Shown piece after piece: positions 10,161 to 20,329 of a DNA stretch of 64,000 nucleotides (within the stretch, counting starts at the first letter, position 1; the number at the start of each line of letters is the position of its first letter). The notes under the pieces are model-generated. The model worked only from the letters and a program-made list of their open reading frames with translations. It was not told the DNA's origin and did not search any database. The position numbers were made by a program, and so were the translations under genes. Source of the stretch: Elymus sibiricus (lineage: Eukaryota; Streptophyta; Magnoliopsida; Poales; Poaceae); NCBI GenBank assembly GCA_039707655.1, contig CM077670.1:145556001-145620000 (forward strand). Reading direction: 5' to 3'.

Positions 10161-11307
10161 AACATATCTCGTTCATTTCTAACAGGTTTAGCAATTCTAG
10201 CAGCTTCATCACAAAAGTAAATAACATGCCCATCTATATTATCGACTAAGAGATCTTTAACCATAGCAATATCAGGTTCAACTTTATTTTGTTCAGAGGG
10301 TCTAGGTGCTCTAATATTACTTTTGTTAACCACAGTTGAAGCTTTAGCATGTTCCTTAATCCTGACAGGAAAAGGTGGTTTCTCAATATAAGCAGTAGGC
10401 ACAACTGGATCAACATGGTAAACAATTGTTTCTTCTTTAACACTAATAGGTTCCTCAATCTTTTCTTTAACAGGGGGATGATATTTAAACCACTTCTCCT
10501 TAGGGAGATCAATATGAGTAGCAAATGATTCACAAAAGGAAGCTACTATCTCAAAGTCAAGTCCATATTTAGTGCTAAACTTATGAAAAGCATCGGTGGC
10601 CATAAAAGATTTAACACAATCAAATTCAAGTATTATACCTGACTCATTACCTTTGTCGAGTTCCCAATCTTCAGAGTTGCGTTTAATTCTTTCCAGAAGA
10701 TCCCATCTGAATTCAATAGTTTTCTTCATAAACGAGCCAGTCGAAAAAGAATCGAGCGTAGTTTGAATATCATGAGAAAGTCGAGCATAAAAATTCTGTA
10801 AGATAATTTCTTTTCAGAGCTCATGATTGGGGCATGTGTACATCATGTACTTAAGCCTCCCCCAAGCTTGAGCAATGCTTTCTCCTTCACGAAGCCAAAA
10901 ATTATATATATAATTCCGATCACGATGAACCAAATGCATAGGATAAAATTTCTGATGGAATTCTAGTTTCAATTGGTTCCAGTCCCATGTATCAGTATCA
11001 TCACATAGACTATACCACATTAATGACTTTCCCTCCAAAGATAAAGGGAATACTTTCTTCTTAACTCCATCTTCGGATAAACCTGCAAGCTTAAACAATC
11101 CACAAATTTCATTCACATAGATCAAGTGCATATCAGGATGTACTGTTCCATCTCCTGCATAAGGATTAGCTAGCAGTTTCTCTATCATACCCAGAGGAAT
11201 CTCATAATAAATATTTTCAGTAGGTGCAGTAGGTTGAGGAGCAACTATTTGTGTTCCGGTCGAGGTGAAGATACCCCAAACAAACCCCTCAAAGGATTAC
11301 TTTCCAT
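10161..11307 (-). pseudogene. Athila gag, broken
   Basis: The likely original ATG is at 11307 on the minus strand, just downstream of the PBS. An early frameshift or stop follows. The gag domain proper lies in 10814-11188 with SLEGKSLMWYSL and REGESIAQAWGRLKY, typical retrotransposon gag motifs. A TGA at about 10811 interrupts it, and the frame reopens from 10729 with a charged region. Gag forms the particle shell. Confidence 0.8.
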
Positions 11308-11384
11308 AGTGACAAGTTAACAGTAAATTTCAGCACGTAATATAAATGTTTCCTTACCAAATTCCACTCAACAAAGGCGCTTCA

Positions 11385-11403
11385 CTCCCCGGCAACGGCG
11401 CCA
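11385..11403 (-). other. Primer binding site, tRNA-Asp type
   Basis: The minus strand reads TGGCGCCGTTGCCGGGGAG, 11 bases inside the LTR edge at 11415. This PBS type is usual for Athila-lineage elements. Confidence 0.8.
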
Positions 11404-11414
11404 GAAAAAAGTCT

Positions 11415-12179
11415 TGTTGACCCACAAGTATAGGGGATCAATCGTAGTCCTTTCGATAAGTAAGAGTGTCGAACCCAACTAGTAGCAGAAGGAAATGACA
11501 AGCGGTTTTCAGCAAGGTATTTTCTGCAAGCACTGAAATTATCTGTAACAAGTAGTTTGATAGCAAGATAATTTGTAACAAGTGACAAGTAGCAATAGTA
11601 ACAAAGAGTGCAGAAAGGTGGCCCAATCCTTTTTGTAGCAAAGGACAAGCCGGAACGAACTCTTATAATAAGCAAAGCATTCTCGAGGACACATGGGAAT
11701 TTCATCTAGTCACTTTCATCATGTTTGTTTGATTCGCGTTCGCTACTTTGATAATTTGATATGTGGGTGGACTAGTGCTTGGGTGCTGTTCTTACTTGAA
11801 CAAGCCTCCCACTTATGATTACCCCCTCTCGCAAGCATCCGCAACTACGAAAGAAGAATTAAGATAACTCTAACCATAGCATTAAACATATGGATCCAAA
11901 TCAGCCCCTTACGGAATAGCGCATAAACTAGGGTTTAAGCTTCTGTCACTCTAGCAACCCATCATCTAATTACTACTCCACAATGCATTCCCTTAGGCCC
12001 AAACATGCTGAACTGTCATGTAGTCGACGTTCACATGACACCACTAAGAGAATCAACAACATACATATCATCAAAATATCGAACGAATACCAAATTCACA
12101 TGATTACTTATGACAAGACTTCTCCCATGTCCTCAAGAACAAAAGTAACTACTCACAAATCATATTCATGTCTCCTAAG
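11415..12179 (-). repeat. 5' LTR of the Athila element, only its last ~765 bp
   Basis: On the minus strand it ends ...CCCCTATACTTGTGGGTCAACA at 11415. It begins at about 12179 with CATGAATATGATTTGTGAG and is missing its U3 and TATA part. At 12180 it meets LTR A, which is in the opposite orientation and also lacks its 5' part. Confidence 0.75.
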
Positions 12180-13198
12180 GCGCGCCACTTGAGCTCGTGG
12201 GTCCCTCGGGAACCCCCCAGGCGTGAAATCAACGCTGAAAAATCCTATAAATATAGAAACCCTGAGAAAGAAACCTAGAACTCCCACGCCGCAGCTGCAA
12301 GCCTCTATTTCTAAGCGATCTCATCTAGAGGCCTTTTCCAGCACCCTGCCGGAGGGGGAAATCATCACCAGAGGCCATCTTCATCATACCGGTGGTCACC
12401 ATGACGAGGAGGGAGTAGTTCACCCTTGGGGCCGAGGGTATGTACCAGTAGCTATGTGTTTGATCTCTCTCTCTCTCGTGTTCTTGATTTGGCATAATCT
12501 TGATGTACCACGAGCTTTGTTAATATAGTTGGATCATATGGTGTTCTTCCCTCTCTACCATGTTGTGATGAATTGAGTCTTTCCCCTTGAGGTTTCATTA
12601 TTACCAGATTGAATATTTTGGATTTGAGAACACTTGATGTATGTCTTGCGTGTGGATACCCGTGGTGACCATGGGGTATTCTATTAAGTCACCTGATGTA
12701 TGTTTTGGTAATCAACTTGTGGATTCCCGTGGTGACATTGGGGTAATCTAGGCACATAGGTTGATACACGTTTTCATCCTACTTTCTCCGATAGAAACTT
12801 TGGGGTACTCTTTGAAGTTCTTTGTGTTGGATTGAATATTATGAATCTGATATTATTTGATGCATATCGAATAATTGACTCACGGATACTTGTGGTGCCA
12901 TTGGAATATCTAGGTGACATTAGAGTTGATTGATGCGTATCATATGGTGTTATTGTAGTATGAACTCTAGGGTTGTTTGTGACACTTATAGGGATGGATC
13001 AATAGATTGATCGGAAAGATAACTTTGAGGAGGTTTGCTACCTACAACAATTTCATCTTATGTTCTCCGCTATTGATAGGAACTTTGGAGTGATTCTTTG
13101 TCACACGTTGAGAGATGGTTATATGATTTAATTATGTTAGCACTGTTGAGAGATTGCACTAGTGAAAGTATGAACCCTAGGCCTTGTTTCCAAGCATT
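12180..13198 (+). repeat. LTR A, left part (Gypsy LTR, 5'-truncated, split by the CACTA)
   Basis: It is strongly similar throughout to solo LTR B from about 31236 onward. It carries a TATA-like CTATAAATATAG (about 12245), a hairpin-rich leader (GGAGGGGGAAATCATCACC) and the long tail. The first ~270 bp found in LTR B are missing. It stops at the CACTA target site ATT (13196-13198) and resumes at 22471. Confidence 0.8.
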
Positions 13199-13217
13199 CA
13201 CTACTGGAATCTGGCAT

Positions 13218-13595
13218 TTTTCCATCTGTCCCCTCTTTGCCGTCTGCCAGCTAACGGCAAAGAGGCTCTTTGCCGTCGGCTTTGGCAAAGCAGACGGCAA
13301 AGAACCAGCTGATGGCAAAGAGGGTCTTTGCCATCAGCTGTTTCTTTGCCGTCTGCCAGCTGACGGCAAAGAGGCCAATGGCAGACGGCAAAGAGCCTGG
13401 TGGGCCCCCCGTGGCACGGCGTTGGCTACGGCACCTTCTTTGTTGTCTACCACCTCTTTGCCGTCTGCTAGCAGACGGCAAAGAAGGGCAAGGCAGACGG
13501 CAAAGAGGTGAGGGTGGCGCCCACAGGGTCACGGCACTGGCTAGCTAATGGCAAAGAGTTCTTTGCCGTCTGCCAGCAGACGGCAAAGAGGGGGG
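13218..13595. repeat. CACTA left subterminal repeats
   Basis: Many copies of TTTGCCGTCTGC and its reverse complement GCAGACGGCAAA, often as back-to-back pairs around a CAGC-type centre, for example 13236-13266 and 13345-13375. In En/Spm such subterminal motifs bind the TNPA protein and organise transposition. Confidence 0.85.
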
Positions 13596-13659
13596 TTACC
13601 TTAACGGCTGTGCACCCCGCCCGAAACCCCCACTCCCACGAGCCTCTCTCTCTCTCTCT

Positions 13660-13890
13660 CATCCGCAGCCGCTGCCCCGTCGCCGCCCCCTCCCTGCCAC
13701 CCCGCCCCGTCGCCGCCCCTCCCTACCACCCTGCCCCGTCGCCGCCCCTCCCTGCCGCCCCGGCGCCGCTCGCCGCCCCCGAAGCCCAGCCCGGCCGCCC
13801 CCGCCGGCCGGCCGCCCCCGAAGCCCCGACCGCCCCGGCCGCCCCCGCCGGCCGGCCGCCCCGGCGGCCCAGACCCCCCTGCCCCCCCTC
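13660..13890 (+). repeat. C-rich minisatellite
   Basis: Roughly 28-30 bp units of the form CCCCGTCGCCGCCCCTCCCTGCC, then Pro/Ala-type GCCCCCGAAGCCC units. The apparent protein frame here is only Pro/Ala/Arg and I treat it as a composition effect. Confidence 0.6.
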
Positions 13891-14035
13891 TGGTGAGCTC
13901 CCCCCTCCTGCCCCTCTATTTTGTTTTGTTTTTTTTAGTTTTTTTTCTGTTTTTGCAGTTAGAAAATTAGATGTTTAGCTAAATAGATGTTTAGAAGTTT
14001 AGGTAAATAGATGTTTAGGTAAATAGAAAAAAAGG

Positions 14036-14530
14036 AAAAGAAGAAAAAATAAGAAGAAGAAGAAGAAGAAGAAGAAAAAGAAGAGTTGGAGGAGGAGAAG
14101 AAAAAAGAAGAAGAAGAAGAAGAAAAAAAGAAGAGAGGAGGAGAAGAAGAAGAGGAAAAAGGAAAGGAAGAAGAGGAAGAAGAAGAGGAGGAGGAGAAGA
14201 AAAAAGAAGAAGAAGAAGAAGAAGAAGAAGAAGAAGGAAAAAGAGGAGAGGAGGAGAAGAAGAAGAGGAAAAAGGAAAGGAAGATGAAGAAGAAGAAGAA
14301 GAAGAAGAAGAAGAAGGAAAAAGAGGAGAGGAGGAGAAGAAGAAGAGGAAAAAGGAAAGGAAGAAGAACAAGCAGAAGAAGAAGAAGAAGAAGAAGAAGA
14401 AGAAGAAGAAGAAGAAGAAGAAGAAGAAGAAGAAGAGAAGAAGAAGAAGAAGAAGAAGAAGAAGAAGAAGAAGAAGAAGAAGAAAAGGAAGAAGAGGAAG
14501 AAGAAGAAAAGGAAAAAGAGAAAAAAAAAG
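14036..14530. repeat. (GAA/AAG)n microsatellite, about 500 bp, pure purine strand
   Basis: Almost uninterrupted GAA triplets, with some GGA and GAAAA variants and no pyrimidine for long stretches. It is the source of long Ser/Phe/Leu or Glu/Lys frames on both strands, none of which I consider real. Confidence 0.95.
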
Positions 14531-14812
14531 ACCCCGACACCACGACACCCCAACACCCCGACATGACAGCACGACACCCTGACACGACACTCCGACACGA
14601 CACCCCGACACCCCGACACCCCGACACCCCGACAGCCCGACACGACACCTCGACACCCCGACATGACACCCTAACACCCCGACACCCCGACACCAAGACA
14701 CGACACCCCGACACCCCGACACCAAGACACGACACCCCGACACCCCGACACCCCGACCCGACACTCCGACACCACGACACCCCGACACCCCGACCCGACA
14801 CCCCGACACCCC
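14531..14812. repeat. CACCCCGA minisatellite
   Basis: About 280 bp of 8-bp units (CACCCCGA, CACCACGA and shortened CACGA forms), directly abutting the GAA array. It ends before the sequence CCCGTCATATATTTGTG. Confidence 0.9.
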
Positions 14813-15550
14813 GTCATATATTTGTGAATTATGAGTTAGGTCATATATTTTCTGATTTTGTTATGAAAAACATCATATATATTTGTGTTGATCGGGTGGA
14901 TTTAAATGTGCAGTTGTTTCGTCGCTGCGAGGGTCTGGTGTTCGACGACCTCCCCGTGCGTTCGACGAGCTTCGCCCCTGCGTTCGTGGGTGAGCACAAA
15001 TGACATCTCCTCCTCTCCCCTTCATTTGCTCTGTTCCGGTCTTCGTGCCGATGAAACTTGCTAGCTATAGGTGTCTTCAATCATCAGTATGCGTGACCAC
15101 TATGCGTCTCCCGTTCGAAAGGGTTACATCTATAAATATGCATGCATTTGCATATTTATAACCGTGATTCTTTTGAATTGTCCAACGTTATCCATGGACA
15201 GCCCAGTATGTGTAGATTGGGTTCGTTTTCCCATATGCTCTGCTCCGGATCCGATGCAGAATTTCATCAGTGCCTCCCTGTTGTTCTCCGGGTACACATC
15301 CTCTCTGCTTATTGCCGAGACGTGTATCAGGAGAAAAGCGGGGAGGTGCTGCCAAAATTTTGCGTCGGATCCGGAGCAGAGCATGGGAAAACGAACCCAG
15401 TCTACAAATACTTGGGTGGGATTAGGACCTATCTTTACCTATTAGCGTCTAGGTTGCATGGACGTAATAATACTGACAAACTCCATTAACTGATGAATAT
15501 GGTTTGTTGAATTATGTATATATTTCTTGTGTGTCCAGTAGCTAGGCAAG
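14813..15550 (+). other. CACTA leader upstream of the transposase derivative
   Basis: No coding frame with recognisable motifs. Short direct repeats occur, for example TTGGGTTCGTTTTCCCATATGC near 15217 versus its reversed form near 15385, giving a diverged inverted repeat (about 15215-15290 versus 15340-15415). I take it as 5' untranslated and promoter sequence. Confidence 0.45.
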
Positions 15551-17605
15551 ATGAGTGATCGTGCGTGGATGTATACCGGTCACACTAGTCAGAAAGACAG
15601 GACCGATGAATGGTTAACAAAAACCAACGGGTTTGTGAGAGCCGCATTTGCAAATGGCCAGAGAAAAACCTGGTGCCCCTGTGTCCGGTGCGACAACTAT
15701 CATAAGAGGACAGAGCTTGAAATGAGTAAACACCTGCAGAAGTGGGGTTTTACGCCTACTTATACGGTCTGGACATTTCATGGTGAGTCTGCCCAACGTG
15801 CCAGAGCTGAGGCTGGCCGTCGTCGCACCGACGAGCATGGTACCGGGATCGAAGACATGGTGGAAGACTTTGATGATGCTCGGGATTCAGACGATGAGAT
15901 GGAGGAATCTGCAAAGGCCTTCAATGATATGTTGGAGTCTTCAAAATGTCCTCTCCATGAGCACACTGAGCTTTGTCAGCTGGATGCCATCGCACAAGTA
16001 ATGGCTCTGAAGGATCAATTCAACTTGGGCAGAGAATGCTACGACGCGATGATGACACTATTTGGACGCTTTCTACCCAAAGGCCATGTAATGCCTGCAA
16101 ACCTGTACCAGTCGGACAAAATCCTCCGTGTACTTAAGATGCCCTATGAGAAGATAGATGCCTGTGAGAATGGATGTGCCTTATTTAGGCTTGAGTATGC
16201 GGACTTGAACTATTGTCCCATTTGCAAGTCTTCCAAGTATGTTGTGGTAGACAACGGTATGGGTGAGAAGAGTCAGACAAAAATCCCAGTTAATGTTCTT
16301 CGGTATATGCCAATCATACCAAGACTTCAACGTCTTTTCATGGTCGAAGAGACGGCCAGACAGATGACATGGCACAAATTGGGCAAAAGAACCGAACTAG
16401 ATGCAGTTGGGAATCAGATGTTGGTACACACATCGGACGTCGAAGAATGGCGGACCATTTCGTTGTATATCTTCAACAACCTAACAGAAGTGCGGCCGTA
16501 CATCGAGTAAGTTCTCGGTACATTGTTTTGCAACTTCTAATTCCTTTGAACTGCTCTTATTCCCGGATATTTGATACAGTCGATACATCGCCAAATTCTC
16601 GTATGGAGCGGTGATCCAAAAGGATTCCATCGAAGAGTATGAGCTTCTGGCAAAGCATGGAGGCGGCTATCCCGGTTTCATCTCTTGGTTCAAACAAACG
16701 GTAATTTCCATTAGACCATTTCATTTCTTCGTCTAAATTGCGGCTAATGCAACAATCCTTTCGTATTAAACTTGTAGGCTAATTCAGAGTCTATGGACGC
16801 CGAATTGAGACAAGTCGCTAATGGTTTTGACTATAAGGTCCGTTCATTTGACAAATACGACATCAACGGGTATCGCTTTCGTACCTATGGCAAAGAGCTA
16901 TCTATGGCCGACCAAAAGTCTACAAATTGTGGTGTCTCTGCTATCGACGAAGGAGATACCGAGTATTATGGAATAGTTGAAGCAATTTATGAACTTCTAT
17001 TCTATGGTGCAAACCCACCGAACGTCATAGTCTTCAAATGTTATTGGTTCCAGCCGAAGGAGACTAGAAGGACTCATGAACATATAGGGCTAGTCGAAAT
17101 CAAACAAAGCACCCATTTGGATGTTCCCGATGTCTATATTACGGCTCAACAGGCAACCCAAGTTTTCTATCTACCATGGGCCTGTCAAAGTGATTCAAAT
17201 CTCAATGCTTGGGATGTCGTTTATGAAGTGCCGCTACATGTTAGACCACCTCCCCCCAATGAAGAGGATTATGAACCTCACATTAACCCAGACACATATG
17301 AAGGAGAATTCTTCCAAGAAACACGTCTTTCCAAAAACCGTTTCAAGAACCGCTCTACTTCACCCCAGAACATTGGAGTAAACAGCGACGGTGAATCCGA
17401 CTTCACCCCTGAGCCGGAACAAGAAGAGCCGGAACAAGAAGAGGTTACTGCTGCGGATGACCTGTCAAAGCTTGACCGATTACGTAAAGGAGGCCTTCCA
17501 CATGTTGATGCATTTATTGATGATGATGATGAGCACGTCATTACTAATAGTGATAATGATGATGCATTTATTGACCCCGGAGCATATATAGACGATGAAG
17601 ATTAA
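15551..17605 (+). CDS. TNPD/tnp2-derived protein lacking the catalytic core, 634 aa in 3 exons
   Basis: Exons 15551-16506, 16580-16700 and 16778-17605 join with consistent phases and consensus GT/AG borders (CGA/GTAAG, GATACAG/T; ACG/GTAATT, TTGTAG/G), and no stop occurs before TAA 17603-17605. The N-terminal ~90 residues are a transposase-associated domain (RAWMYTGHTS, WCPCVRCDN, LQKWGF). Next comes the start of tnp2 (CPICKSSKY about residue 225, then MPIIPRLQRLFMVEETARQM). At about 16436 the protein jumps straight to the C-terminal region (VEEWRTISLYIFNNLTEVRPY), so the tnp2 DDE core is gone. The C-terminal half has a DUF4216-like region (INGYRFRTYGKEL, VFKCYWFQPKE) and an acidic tail. It therefore cannot cut DNA; any role in DNA or partner binding is inference. 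Confidence 0.8.
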
Positions 17606-17803
17606 TATTAGTTCAAGTCAGGTATTCAATTATTATTATGTACATATATATTATTAATTAGTTCATGTTAGGTATTCCATTTTTTATTATGTTCATGATG
17701 ATGATACACTTAAATTATATACATATTATTATTCATGTCAGGTATTCAATTTTTTTATGTTGTACTAATTTCGTTTACTCTTTGTCATTGCAGGTGTTGA
17801 CAG
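17606..17803 (+). other. Spacer between the two CACTA genes
   Basis: About 200 bp, AT-rich, with three near copies of AGGTATTCAATT/TTTATTATGT. No gene. Confidence 0.6.
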
Positions 17804-20323
17804 ATGGTGGGCGCGGATCCAGAGCGCTCCGAGGCTCCTTCCTCGGCGTGTGGTGGGAGGGGTGCTTGCATTCCACCCCAGCACCTCCGGAGAGCGTTGC
17901 ATCTCAGTATGCAGACACCACCGGCGGGCGCTTCTTCTTCGGCCGGGAGAGGTCGGGGGAAGAAGAGGGGTACTAGAGGTGGCCGTGGCGGCAGGAGAGG
18001 TAGGAAGGCCGCTACGCCTTCCTCGCCGCCACCCCCAGCCGATTCACCCGACCACAGGACTGCTCCGTCTGAGGTGGACCCGTCTCGGACTCCGGTCCAC
18101 GAGCCTCGGGCCGACGAGCCTCGGGTATCCGAGCCTTCGCCCCATGAGACTCCGGTCCACGAGCCTCGGGCCGCCGAGCCTTCGCCCCACGAGACTCCGG
18201 TCCTAGAGGCTTCGTCCCACGAGACTCTGGAGCAGAGCACGGATCAGGCTACGTCGCAGTCGACCCGATGGGGGGACTGGCCGCCGGAGGCGAGTGGCCA
18301 TGCTAATGGTGGCGAGGATCGCTTTTCGGATGATAGCTATAGCAAGGGCGAGCTGGTTGAGGGGGGTAATGTCTACCAGTGTGGTGGTACAAAGCTCCCG
18401 CCCGTGCCGGCGACCAGCGAGCAGAGGTGGTTGATTGCGCCAAATGGGGAGAAGTAAGTGCATTTACTCTTTTTTAACCTTTTGCCTTCACGTTTCTTCA
18501 AAATCTAATGCGTTAGCCTTGTCATACTGCAGGGGTTGGATACACGGCCCTGGTATCTGCAAGCCCAACTTCGTCATTGGTGTGCTTTGCCGGCAGAACT
18601 TCCCGGGGTGGGTCACGTTGCCCGGTGAGGGTCAGGTTCGACAGCTCGGACTGAGCTGGGAGCTGTACTTGGCTGCCCCGGCCCCGCCGTAGGAGAGGAT
18701 CGATGGTGTCTTGTGCCGCATGAGGGCCGAGATGGTGATCCAGACGTTTTGGGTAATTTCTCCTTTATAGAATTAAAAATCAACAGTACCGAGTTATTGT
18801 ACTAATCAGTGTTGTCTTGTTTGATTGCAAACCTTCTACATGTGTCTTGAGGGAGAGGAGGAGGCCACGACTATGGTTATCGAAGCCGAGTGCAGGCGCC
18901 TACATCAGAACTTACGGCATGAGGCTCGGGTACAGGCTGTTCGAGACTACTACGCCTCGACTGGTATTGAGAGGTCCAAGACGAAGTGCCGCGGCAAGTT
19001 TCTGAGTAAGGAGAAGTACATGAAGGTAAATACCTATTCTTAAGGCCTTGTACTTAGTTTCCTTGATTTGATTCGTAGGCGTAGCGCTGAAATTTCTCTT
19101 GACTAACTTAGGTGCCCCCGAGATGGTGTGCGGATAGGATGGACTGTTGGGAGGCATTAGTGGATGAGTGGTGCTCTCCCCAATGGCTAGCCGTCCACAA
19201 CAATGCCAAGGAGCGGCGTGCCAAAATGGTTGGTGTGCCACACCATCAAGGGAGCGCCAACCTATATGAGTTCGGGAATAACTGGGTATGTGGTTTGCTT
19301 CATGATTCATGCAATTTCATTCTTCATGCTAGCTTGAGCCCTTAACTAATACTTTGTTCCGCTCTTTTAGGCGTGACACAACAAGACGGAGGTGCCAGAG
19401 GTGTTCGACCTCTATGCCATGGCCCATACTGCAAAGTACAAGAAGGCCAAGGCATTCTCTGAGTCTGACCTTGATCATCCAGTGAGCTTCACCAACATCT
19501 CCTCCCACAACAAGCTCGTGAGGTACAGAGACGAGGGGAAGGCGAGGAAAGGGGAGGACTTTAACCCGAGCCGGCAACCTCTTGATTCAGAGTTGGTGAT
19601 GATATCTGGTGGCGGGAGGCCCCATGGCTCGATAGCCATTGGGGATGGACTGATACGTTGTCCTAGCACTCTCCCGGAGATCAAGAAGCGCCAGACGAGC
19701 TCCGATCCTGAGATAAGGCCTCATCCACGGCCAATGGAGCTCCAAATCGAGGTTAGTTATACGGACTCAGATACCATTCCTCCATTACATTGTGTGTGCG
19801 GTCGTCGATGATTACAATGCTAACGAGGAGTGGTGTTGCAGGCTGCTCTTGAGAAAGAGAGAGCGAAGACCCAGGAGCTTCTGGCGGAGGCAAAGAGGCA
19901 GGCGGCGGAGAGGGAGAGGGAGTTGGAGGAGAGGACTGCTACGCTGTTGGAGGAAGAGAGGAACCGGAACGACGCGTCTCACTGGGCCTTATACGAGCTC
20001 TTCGTGGTAAGTTTCTTCTGCATATTAGCCAAATCATGCACGTAATGTTCGTTTCATTACTAACTAATATGACTGACTCATGAAAACCAAATGTGCAGAC
20101 CATGTGCCAGAGCAACGGTCAGACCCCTCCGCCGATGCCAGTCATTGCTCCGGCGGGCACGGTGAGTTTCATTTGAATGGTCATTAGTTACTAGTCTTCA
20201 CATTTGAGTTGCATCATGCTAACGAGACATTGCAAATGATCTTTGGTGCAGCATAACTCCCGACAAGCATCGACCGATCCTTCTGCGTCTGCCACTGGCG
20301 CGACCGGTCCTTCACCTCCGTGA
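17804..20323 (+). pseudogene. TNPA-like gene of the CACTA element, 8 exons, broken
   Basis: Exons: 17804-18453, 18533-18752, 18831-19025, 19112-19285, 19371-19751, 19842-20006, 20099-20161, 20252-20323. All phases agree, for about 639 codons. Exon 1 encodes a Pro/Ser/Glu-rich region with repeated HEPRA(D/A)EP and PSPHETPV units. Exons 3-5 show the plant transposase (Ptta/En/Spm) pattern: YYASTGIERSKTK, WCSPQWLAVHNNAKERRAKM, then VPEVFDLYAMAHTAKYKKAK. Exon 6 is a coiled coil (EKERAKTQELLAEAKRQAAE). Defects: TAG at 18690 in exon 2, TGA at 19374 in exon 5, and the acceptor before exon 3 reads TTGCAA instead of TTGCAG (18830). In En/Spm the partner protein binds the subterminal repeats; this copy should not make a full product. 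Confidence 0.75.
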
Positions 20324-20329
20324 TGACGG

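Larger units (their letters stand above)
3650..12179 (-). mobile_element. Athila-lineage Gypsy retrotransposon, decayed, with two partial LTRs
   Basis: Minus-strand order: partial 5' LTR (11415-12179), PBS (11385-11403), gag, protease, RT, RNase H, integrase (down to 6604), LTR-like internal promoter (6340-6600), extra ORF (5866-6270), noncoding tail, polypurine tract (4316-4334), partial 3' LTR (3650-4315). The PBS matches the tRNA-Asp type used by Athila elements, and the FMDDF reverse transcriptase and integrase motifs also point to Athila. At least six stop codons and one frameshift break gag-pol. Its LTRs resemble Triticeae families known by names such as Sabrina or WHAM; I cannot choose between these from sequence alone. 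Each LTR is truncated, so no TSD can be read. Confidence 0.85.

Noticed and set aside
10246..10533. Leu-rich minus-strand frame within Athila gag
   Set aside because: It is an alternative frame of AT-rich gag coding sequence; the gag/protease frame is the supported one.
10854..10874. Third AAGCTTGGGGGA as a central polypurine tract
   Set aside because: It lies in the gag frame and encodes the conserved AQAWGRL motif, so coding constraint explains it.
13959..15003. Very long frames rich in Ser/Phe/Leu (minus) or Glu/Lys/Arg (plus)
   Set aside because: They are translations of the GAA microsatellite and the CACCCCGA array, open in several frames at once because the repeats contain no stop codon.
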